A stretch of DNA of 64,000 nt. Source: Mucidula mucida. Its lineage: Eukaryota; Basidiomycota; Agaricomycetes; Agaricales; Physalacriaceae. Positions 56,159-64,000 of this stretch are shown one piece after another. Below the pieces are notes generated by a model. It did not search any database. It was not told the origin of the DNA and saw only the letters and a program-made list of their open reading frames with translations. The position numbers were made by a program, and so were the translations under genes. Each line of letters opens with the position of its first letter. Position 1 is the stretch's first letter. The DNA lies in contig JADNYV010000051.1 in assembly GCA_015501055.1 (NCBI GenBank), positions 1 to 64,000 on the forward strand, written 5' to 3'.

Positions 56159-57521
56159 GATTGTGAGAGGTTAGATGATCAGCGCGATGCTATATATGGC
56201 TTGATCGACGTCATCAAAGCAGGATTGCGCGTGCCGGGGCCCGTTGCCGAAGAGGACGCGTCAACGTTCAACTTGATCAACTCGCGCGTTACCCACAGTC
56301 GCCTTCGTCTCGCCGTGGTTTCTGTCGAATATCCGAGTCGTCCGGGACTCTCAGCGACGATACTCAAATCCTTGTCAGATGTAGTTACAGTACAGGCTGC
56401 CAGTCGGCGGACGATGCCGATTCGGTTGCATAAAACCATCAAGCCATCTCTTGATACCATGTTTTCAGCTGCGTCTCAAGGGCACGGCTTTTGATAGAAA
56501 AATGCGACCAGAGAATGGGTCCTCACTTGCGTCAATGGTGAGTCACATACAAAGTTGCGCTCGATTGGATCGTTAGAGACGACTGTCATACCAAGGTACG
56601 CTTCAGCCTCCCGACCACCCAACCAAGAGCCTCTTTCTGATCGATCAAGCAATTGTACTGGCTCGCACGTCGCATGTTACTCTGCAGTCCAGGGTATCCC
56701 TATCGCTTCCTTCGGTAACGACGATCAAGAGCCTGCTTGACAAGGTAAACCAGTCCGTTGAGAGTATGGGATACCACAAAGATCTGTATGGAAAGTATCG
56801 ACCCATGGGTCTGTTTATACCTCTATGCTCTTTTACCAGGTGAGTTTTGTTCATAGTCACGAGTATACCCAAAACCAGGTAATTGAACCAACTCTTAGGA
56901 ACATTGAGAACCAATCTCTAATCGTCAAAGTCACCCTTACATTCCGATGTACGTGCTGTGGTAAGTAGCTTCAAATAACGCACCGTCATTCACAGAGACG
57001 GGCTGACGCTCATTGCAGTAACGTTCGCCCGATGGGTCGATAGATAAGAGCTCTATTAGGTCTGTCTTGACAATGAACCGACACATCGGAAGCCTCAGAC
57101 TTTTTCGTAAACACCCCGACGATGGCACGTCGAAATCTGAGGATTCGTGAACACGATGTGGACGGGGTAGGTTCCTCGGTCAATATATACCCAACGAGCC
57201 TAACAGATTCACAGCTGAGTGTCGTATTAGAACTCAATACTTGCAGCGCCGACCTTCGATGTGGTGCAATGTGCTATTTTTTTCGCAAGATATGTAAACG
57301 TGTCCCGCCACTGTTCACCGCATGGGCCATAATGGACAAATTCGGACAACAATGGACGCTTCACCGTCACATGACCAGTCCACAACCTTTCTTGTTTGCA
57401 CGTATGTGTGCATCGACAATCCTTTCTTTGTTTCTGCCACCATCGCTTCTTTGAAACCGTGCGTAGCCCTCCCATTAGTTGTATCGCTGCTCAGACAACC
57501 CTACAGATACTTCTCAGTACA
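56159..57521. other. Intergenic, about 1.4 kb, promoter region of two divergent genes
   Basis: Open frames of 60-200 codons on both strands show no motif, and the 201-codon plus-strand frame is mainly the antisense of FMP52-like exon 1. I see nothing else. Confidence 0.45.
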
Positions 57522-59069
57522 ATGTCCACCGCCTCGCCTCAGTGCTCTGATACCACGTTACGCCTTACCGATGGCTCGCACCCAATCCAGTCTATTGCGC
57601 AGACCCTCCCATACGAAATTGTTTGCCTCATCTTCTCCTTCGTCGCAGGTTTTTCCCGACGTCGTCTCGCGCCCGGTGTCTTCGGGCCCTTCTGGGCAGG
57701 GACCCAGATATGCCATGTATGGCGTGATGCACTCCGCGGTGAGGCGCGCTTGTGGAAGAAATTGGCCGTGTGCATGCCAATCGCGGGCGACTGGCACACC
57801 GAAAACCGTGTCTCGCAGCTCTTCTCCGGCGCCCTTGAGAGAAGCAAGGATCTTCCCCTCTACATCGAATTTCATTCCTATCGTATGAGCTTGGAAACGA
57901 TAGAGGTTCTGAAGAAGATCATGGCTGTCGCGCCCCGTATCACAAACCTCCGGCTCGACCTTCCCATGCGCTTCATTAACATCATCTTGTCTCCAGAAAA
58001 TACAGCCTGTTTTTCAAATGTCGGCTGCCTTCGAGTGAATGGCAGGCTCGACGCGGATTGGGAGAGTGTTGAGCCTGTCTTGTGGCAGCGGACTTTCCCC
58101 GCGCTCGTCGATGTCAAGCTGCAGGGCCTCGCAGCGCGATACCTAACAAGCCTTTGGGGGCCGTGCACGTGGAGAGGAATCGCTGTCCATCTTTTGGCTA
58201 CCAATGCAGAGGACTTTCGTATTCCGGCGGAGCTGCTCGAGGCGATAAAAGGCAGTCCCAATCTCCAGTCCATTAGGTTTAGCTCCTCCTGGTTCCCGCC
58301 GATGGAGTACGAAGATCCTGTTGTCCCAGACCCGACGCCGGCTTGGTGTGAAGCGTACGACGCGGCGGTCTCGACGTTCGATGTTCCAACAATGAGTCAG
58401 TCAGTCTGGAACTTGCATCTAGGGAGCTGGGAAGCCGGTATTCTGCCAGCCGTATTGACATTGCCGAAACTCAGGACCCTGTTCATGGAAATGGAATCAT
58501 TGAGCGCGGATGATACGCGCGGGACGTATATCTTAACTGGCATCCAGCGACTCATCACGCGCTCCCAATGCTCCTTGACCGCGTTCAATCTGACCATGAC
58601 TGATTTCCACGATGGCGTTCTCGATGTGGTATTGGGCTCTATGCCCAATTTGAGAATCCTTAATCTCCACTTCCAGGCGGATCCACATGGGCTCCTAGAG
58701 CTTATGTTCGACTGGATGAAGCTTAGAAATGACGGAGGGCGGTTCATATATCTTGCCCATCTGGCGAGCATGAGATTGGAAGTGATACCATCGTTTGGGT
58801 ATGTGGTAATGGAAGAAGAGGAAGTCAAGCAAATTCAGAACACGAACATTGCGTTCGTCGAAATGGTACTCGAGCGGTGGGAGACGGTAGATGAGGAGGA
58901 TCCGCTGTTGGCAAGGATTGATCTTGATGTTCCACCGGAAGGGGGCGCCGATGGTCTGCTGAATCTGGATTGTTCAAGCATTGAACTCTTAGAGGAAAGG
59001 GTATCCGATTTTTCTGATGTCAAGTTCGATAGGAGGAACAAAATAAGGAGACCCCGCCGCGAGATTTAG
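57522..59069 (+). CDS. F-box protein, about 515 residues, single exon
   Basis: One open frame from MSTASPQCSDTTLRLTDGSH. The F-box is QTLPYEIVCLIFSFVAGFSR, continuing with QICHVWRDALRGEARLWKKL, the usual Agaricomycete F-box followed by the W-R-D motif. The body contains leucine-rich segments: APRITNLRLDLPMRF, NLQSIRFSSSWFPPMEYEDP, LPKLRTLFMEMESLSADDTR, SMPNLRILNLHFQADPHG. An acidic and basic tail closes the protein. The frame is open for 42 more codons upstream, but the context at 57522 fits the family better. Intact; it stands alone, not in a head-to-head pair. Confidence 0.8.
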   Translation: MSTASPQCSDTTLRLTDGSHPIQSIAQTLPYEIVCLIFSFVAGFSRRRLAPGVFGPFWAGTQICHVWRDALRGEARLWKKLAVCMPIAGDWHTENRVSQLFSGALERSKDLPLYIEFHSYRMSLETIEVLKKIMAVAPRITNLRLDLPMRFINIILSPENTACFSNVGCLRVNGRLDADWESVEPVLWQRTFPALVDVKLQGLAARYLTSLWGPCTWRGIAVHLLATNAEDFRIPAELLEAIKGSPNLQSIRFSSSWFPPMEYEDPVVPDPTPAWCEAYDAAVSTFDVPTMSQSVWNLHLGSWEAGILPAVLTLPKLRTLFMEMESLSADDTRGTYILTGIQRLITRSQCSLTAFNLTMTDFHDGVLDVVLGSMPNLRILNLHFQADPHGLLELMFDWMKLRNDGGRFIYLAHLASMRLEVIPSFGYVVMEEEEVKQIQNTNIAFVEMVLERWETVDEEDPLLARIDLDVPPEGGADGLLNLDCSSIELLEERVSDFSDVKFDRRNKIRRPRREI

Positions 59070-59208
59070 ATTTGTAAACTAACTAACGTTTTGTTACTTT
59101 GATGCTACACAATGAAACTACATATATATATGTCTATCGTCATCGCCATTCAAGCACTGATATCAAGATACCTGCCCGAGAACGCCTAACAATGAATATT
59201 TTCCCGTG

Positions 59209-60071
59209 TCAAGTACGCGTCTCTGTTTTTCTCGTGCGCTCGTAACTTTCCTCGACTGCATCAAGCACGTGTGGTGTTAGGAGAATGAACACAACGCGAG
59301 GGTCAGCTCGGAGTGTTTTCAGTTGAACAGGGATACGTGCACCATTAACGTCCGAGGGTAATGGAATCGCACTGACGATAAGCCTGGTGAGCGTCTGCGG
59401 GAGCACAGACACGATGGAATCGATTGCCTGACGAAAATTCTGAGATTCCATACTTTCGAAAGCATCACCGGAGAGCTGGAGATGAGCGACTTACTGAACA
59501 AATTGGGCCATGCGCCTAGAAGGGTGCAAGTGGTAAGGTGCCTGGTGGATGAATAACTTATGAGGCAAAGTCGAGAATAGAGATGAAGGTGTCTCAGAAA
59601 TGGGGATGTCTCAAGGAGGACAAAGGGATTTGGGTCCCATTACAGGAAAACGGAGACGTGGGTTGGCCGAAGATACTTGCATCCTACGCGAAAGATGATG
59701 ACCGTCCCAGGAGCCCAAAATGAGAAACGCTCGATGCCTCTACATGCTATCAAGATGTGGATCAGACTCTTATCGAGTTCACTCAAAACGAAGGCGAAGG
59801 CGACTTCTTGTGGAAAATGTTCCAAGTCATGATTGCCGATTGTCAAGACTTTGACTGTGCGATGAAAGAATCTGGCGTCGTTTCTAGCGATAACACTGGT
59901 GACGGTATGGTACAGAATAGGCTCTATCCTAGAAGGAATCAATACGTAGTCACACTGAACTCGGCACACTTAGCATTGATGAACATATTTTGAGACGGGC
60001 GAATATGCCATCTGTGTAAAGGCCGCAATGTTAAACTTGAAGCAAGATGGGTGTACATCCGGCCCGTGCAT
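59209..60071 (-). pseudogene. F-box-like protein, class I, with the F-box deleted
   Basis: The start MHGPDVHPSCFKFNIAAF then TQMAYSP is followed at once by VSKYVHQC. The F-box helix (LPLDVARLLLE to NLTLV in paralogs) is gone, and the donor after HQ reads CTAAGT instead of GTAAGT. Exon 2 gives EPILYHTVTSVIARNDARFF, HRTVKVLTIGNHDLEHFPQE and LRPTHVSVFL, then a stop. After a damaged stretch the C-terminal frame resumes (FRQAIDSIVSVLPQTLTRLI, DPRVVFILLTPHVLDAVEE) to 59209. The start is 73 bases from the class II ATG at 60145. Confidence 0.6.
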
Positions 60072-60144
60072 GCCGCTTGATTCGTGCCGAAAATCACACC
60101 TATTCCTTCCTTCCTTCCTTCCACCAAATCTAGCTTTCGACGCC

Positions 60145-61167
60145 ATGAGTCTGGATTCGTTACAGTCATTTCCTGATCTCCCGACTGACGTTGTGCGCTG
60201 TCTCTTCGAAGTCGCTGCGTACGAGGACCTGTGTACCGCTGAGCACCTCACTCGTGTCTCAAAAATCGTTCGCAAGTGGTAAGCTACTTGATTGATTCAG
60301 CCAAATATGTGCTCACGCCTATGTGCCCATCAGGATTGACCCCATACTATATCACACTATCGATCTCTGCACCATCTCCCAGCTCGTGCAATTCCACCAT
60401 TCGATAATGTTGTGTAATGAGCCTGTGTTCTTTGCCCGGAGCGTAAAATTCCTCTGCCTTGGGGATTTCAGCAACGGCGAATTCTACATGGCTGCGCTAT
60501 GTTTGCAACCGACATTCGAGAGGCAAAAGGAGCTCGTCCAAACCGTGTTGAACACTTGTAGTGGCGTGACCCGTCTCGCTGTCTGGCTTTCAGTAGATGC
60601 CCACACTTTCCACAGCGCGTTCACCAGCGCGTCCACGGGAGCCGCCATCTCACCCATCTGTCTTTAATCGACGTGGTGCCCGATTCTCTGTTTGTTCACG
60701 ACCACCTTGAATACTTGCGAGCGTCGCTTACCCATTTTCATTTGGACACGGATACTGTGGGGCCCTTCTTGCAGGCGATACCATGGGACGTTTTTACCGA
60801 ACTTCCACACCTCTCACACATCTGTCTCTCCGGTGGGATTGCAAGCATGCCTCTACGACAACCTGACTTGGTATCGCCATTTGTGGCTCGCGTCGCAGCC
60901 CTACCACACAATATCACCACATTCGTGCTCCTTGTAGACTCATACAGGTCTAGTAACCGGTCATCCTTTCGACTTGCGCCTCTACAAATGGTGTCGAGTC
61001 GTTTGGTTGTCATCAGTTGCAACAGCTCGTATCTGGGGCTGATCCCGCGCCTCCATTGCTTTCCAGAGGATCATACTATCGAGTCAGACTGGGGTTACAG
61101 ATGTGGTATGGATACGTGGGATTTTGCGGACCTGTGTTTGGCGAAGCAGAACCAAAGACTCCGATAA
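60145..61167 (+). pseudogene. F-box-like protein, class II, best preserved copy
   Basis: Exon 1 is MSLDSLQSFPDLPTDVVRCL, FEVAAYEDLCTAEHLTRVSK and IVRKW. A GTAAGC..CATCAG intron joins IDPILYHTIDLCTISQLVQF, then FFARSVKFLCLGDFSNGE and TVLNTCSGVTRLAVWLSVDA. Near 60600-60640 the frame must change by one for the body to continue as HLTHLSLIDVVPDSLFVHDH, SLTHFHLDTDTVGPFLQ and LPHLSHICLSGGIASMP. The C-terminal block is LVVISCNSSYLGLIPRLHCF and DTWDFADLCLAKQNQRLR. Apart from this one shift it is complete, so it could be a working gene with a sequence error. Its body is LRR-like. Confidence 0.6.
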
Positions 61168-61489
61168 GGCCAGCTCACTCGGTATGTCTTTACTATTCTG
61201 TCTATCAATTCTCCTTTTTGACACAGAAATCAGAGAGGTCGGTGTTATAATTCTGTTATGAGAATGGACAATGTGGACGGAACTTCACAGTATGTACTGT
61301 GCCTTGCGCCGCGCGCGTTTCGAGTACTAGTACTTGTGATACTAATGTAATTAGGATTTAATAGTAATCACAGCAACGCATTTTCAAGAAAAAGCTCTAA
61401 GAGTTCACTTTCTTCTTGAGACTTTGACTCGCCTCAAAGCCTACTGACCTTACAGAAAGCCGCTCTTGATTTTTCTGGCTGACTACAAC

Positions 61490-61828
61490 TCCGGACCGAT
61501 AGCCCGAAAGCTCCATGTCTCATGTGAGGACGTCACGAGGGAGGAGGCGTATTGGGGCGTACATTGCTCGACGTCGCTCGAGCCGTGAGGTAAGGAATGC
61601 ACGGTTGCGATGTAAGCCCTCAAGGACCACATTGGGTACCTGCTCGAGGGAGTGGATCCGTTTATCAAGAGCGTTTAGTTCGGATTGGGGATCAAGCGCG
61701 GCCGAGAAGGACAATGGGGACTCCTTCATGAGGCGCAAAAATTCAAGGACTTCAGAGTCCGACATATCTCTTTTGGCCTCGGCGATGAACATGATCACCA
61801 AGTTTCTTTTGCGTGAAGAGAAAGCCAA
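61490..61828 (-). pseudogene. N-terminal part of an F-box gene, inverted relative to its body
   Basis: The minus strand reads MSDSEVLEFLRLMKESPLSF, ELNALDKRIHSLEQV, LEGLHRNRAFLTSRLERRRA and MYAPIRLLPRDVLT, then a stop at about 61517. A coiled coil followed by PIRxLPxDVL is the standard lead-in to an Agaricomycete F-box. The matching body lies downstream on the opposite strand from about 61987. Confidence 0.5.
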
Positions 61829-61986
61829 TTTGGACGCGAGTTACTATCTCATCCACTGAGTTGGCTGAAGCGTTGATACGATGTCAATATAGAGTTCTGA
61901 TAAACGCGTGTCCCTACTCACAAGGTTGCAGGTGAAGGAGGGAAGACAAGTGATAGTCGAGCGTTCGCATATTCGACCTTGTTATA

Positions 61987-63237
61987 ATGCACCGCGGCGA
62001 CAAGTATATATATGACCCCTACCGACTGAAAGGAGCATTTCACTTTCGTGGTGCACGAAGGCTCTCCATGGTCTGCTTCTTTTGGCGCGATATTGTTCTA
62101 CCCACCCCCTCCCTATGGTCTGACGTTTTCTTGAAACTTCCCCTACTGGAGGAGGATGTTCACCGGGTGGAGGCCTGCCTTGCCTATTCCAAGAATCATC
62201 CGTTGAATCTTTACGCGCGGGTATCGGTAGCCGGTTCGTTTCCCTATATGTCGCGAGCGCTTGGGCGACTCAGGTGTCTCCATCTTTATCCGGAGTCCGA
62301 CGCGAGAGTCGAAAACGTGCTCCGGTCGCTGTTGCCGACATCCGGTGCGGACCTACACCTTCTTGAAGAATTCGTCATATGCGATGGCGTGGACTTAGAT
62401 CAGCCTGGCACCTCAGCCGTTCCTTCGCGCACCTGTTTTGACTAGAGCGGTGGTTTCAATAGCAGAGGCAGGATATGTAATGTGGATGCCACCATTGCTT
62501 ACGCATTATGGCGGGAAATTCCATAATGTATCCGACTACGACATACTGTTGCACTGTCCCAACCTCGTTGAAGTGCACTTTGCTTTCACTGGCGGTCACG
62601 AAATCTGGGGTCATCCTCGACGTATTCGTCACGATGGTCTCCGGAGGATTATCATCGACCGGATTGAGACTTTCGACTACCTCGAGCTCCCCAATCTGTC
62701 TGAATGCATAATCTTCTGCGAGAACTTCGTTTGCAAAAGGCACGCCAGCAGCGATTGTTTCCCTTCATTCCTTCGTACGTCGCGCTGCACCCTGACACAC
62801 TTGAAGAAATTCTTCACTGTCGGCCACGAGAAAGCGTATGATGCGTTTCTGGATCTCGGCAGGTCGAAGCTACTTTCTTCGGTAACAACACTTGATGTGG
62901 TACTTCCGCATGCCCGCCAAGACAGAGTACTCGGCGACCTCTCAGATATCGTTTCGTTTCCTCTATTAGGGGTTCTAGGGACAGTTCAGATCCTGTATAC
63001 CTCTTTCTAAACTATCCAACTTTTGGGCGTTCGGGAGTTGAGAACATGCTGCAAACCCGTCAGTCGTCGGCTCGGCCGCTTGTTGGGTTTTATGCTGAGT
63101 ACAGGGGGAAAGGGTCTAAACATACCGATGAACTCCACGAGCTTGTTGCTCTGAGACCTGTGCTACGGCAGTTGGAGAGGGATGGGTTGGTTTTCTTGGA
63201 GGAGTGGCCAATTTCGTTCGAGAACGACTATCGATAA
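61987..63237 (+). pseudogene. Body of an F-box gene lacking its own N-terminus
   Basis: The frame begins within the F-box region: YIYDPYRLKGAFHFRGARRL, SMVCFFWRDIVLPTPSLWSD. Leucine-rich segments follow (GRLRCLHLYPESDARVENVL, LHLLEEFVICDGVDLD). The frame changes by one at about 62425 before LRAPVLTRAVVSIAEAG and continues NLVEVHFAFTGGHEIWGHPR, RIRHDGLRRIIIDRIETFDY, LGRSKLLSSVTTLDVVLP to 63010. The end LVALRPVLRQLERDGLVFLE, ending at 63237, is in another frame. It is not related to class I or II. Confidence 0.55.
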
Positions 63238-63525
63238 AAATGTTGACGACTCTTGATAGCAATGCTTACTTATTGACACGGTCTTGTAATGTAGAAGCTC
63301 TCGAACCTCGCTAACGTATAACTGGCCGTACGACTACTAGTAGTTTCTGATTTAGTTAGGGATAGTTTCAATTCCCGGGGTCCGAGTCTGACCCATGACA
63401 TTAGCTTAGCCTTGAATGTCATTGGCATGATATTGCGATTAGAGGTATCGTTCATAACTAAGGTACCGTATCATTAAACGAGCGACGTTAAATATCATGT
63501 CCATCATCATGGCATGCGACACGCT

Positions 63526-64000
63526 TCATTCGCCCTTCAACCAGAGCTTGACGGCCAACCAAAGCACTTTCCCGAGTAATACCGGATGCAGCGCATCAAT
63601 GGAAGTACTGTTCAACATCATCTGGCTATGCCAAATTATAGACCCAGCCTGGTCGTCCTATTGAGAGCAGGTTAGTGATCACCCCTCTCATTTCAGAGCG
63701 AACGTACCGTAAGGGAAAGAAGCTGAAGATGGCGCATAAACCACCGTGTGAATGATCCAACTTCAAGTGTCTCTCCGGGTGCAGGCTCCGTTGTTGACCG
63801 CCCGTAGTCTGTGAACACCATGATATCGTGAGATCGATAATAAGATGCGAATGATGAAAGATCGACGAACCCAGCGCTTTCCCACTCTCCCTGTGAAGAG
63901 TTCAGTATGAGATTGCTACTGTAGAACGCGGCGTCCTACCATAGTTGCTTAATTTTGCCAGCTTGCGCGTTGAAGAATTGTCGTGAGAAATTGGCAGGTA
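63526..64000 (-). CDS. 3' part of an unrecognised conserved gene (partial)
   Basis: No ATG is in the window, but three exons read convincingly on the minus strand: PANFSRQFFNAQAGKIKQLW (from 63998), then GEWESAGFVDLSSFASYYRS, HDIMVFTDYGRSTTEPAPGE, TLEVGSFTRWFMRHLQLLSL. After a GTACGT..CAATAG intron it ends DDQAGSIIWHSQMMLNSTSI, LLGKVLWLAVKLWLKGE with TGA at 63526-63528. The first junction is one base out of phase (W then GEWES), so either the splice site or the sequence is imperfect there. I do not recognise the family. Confidence 0.55.

Overview
The window is genomic DNA of a filamentous basidiomycete, almost certainly an Agaricomycete. Genes are cut by many introns of about 45-60 bases with GT..AG ends. 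The gene content is typical of mushroom-forming fungi: a secreted class 3 lipase, a GPI-type chitin deacetylase, a YTP1-like membrane protein, a UBA/UBX protein, large F-box families and many HNH-nuclease-like paralogs. I cannot place it below class level.

Layout. 1-1561: 3' end of an unknown gene, then a lipase. 2219-7640: three HNH-like genes, two of them a segmental duplication with a decayed fragment between. 8510-12891: a coiled-coil/proline-rich protein and a YTP1-like protein. 12993-13867: a small inverted-repeat element. 13886-18851: first copy (R1) of a large repeat carrying F-box genes, then a broken F-box pair. 18934-27743: chitin deacetylase (frameshifted), UBX protein and two F-box proteins. 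28035-31080 and 33785-35640: repeat copies R2 and R3, flanking an intact 502-residue F-box gene. 35783-42893: a 7.1-kb DNA transposon with two decayed genes and a nested hAT-like MITE. 44745-52092: four more HNH-like genes, one split by a 2-kb hAT-like element and one fused to an F-box exon. 52232-54798: F-box genes. 55133-56158: an FMP52/HTATIP2-like protein. 57522-63237: F-box genes in several states of decay. The right edge holds the 3' end of an unrecognised conserved gene.

Two accessory families dominate and share an architecture. F-box class I and class II genes sit head to head, with starts about 70-140 bases apart, at least five times. HNH-like type I (short, degenerate) and type II (with an HNH-finger-like motif) genes sit head to head about 490-500 bases apart, twice. 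Both families are full of frameshifts, nonsense codons, fusions and transposon insertions. For three transposons the host reading frame closes again once the element and one target duplication are removed, which fixes their ends to the base. The single-copy genes are mostly intact; the chitin deacetylase, with at least five one-base deletions, is the main exception.

All domain calls rest on reading motifs by eye. Intron boundaries were worked out by hand where stated and are approximate elsewhere.
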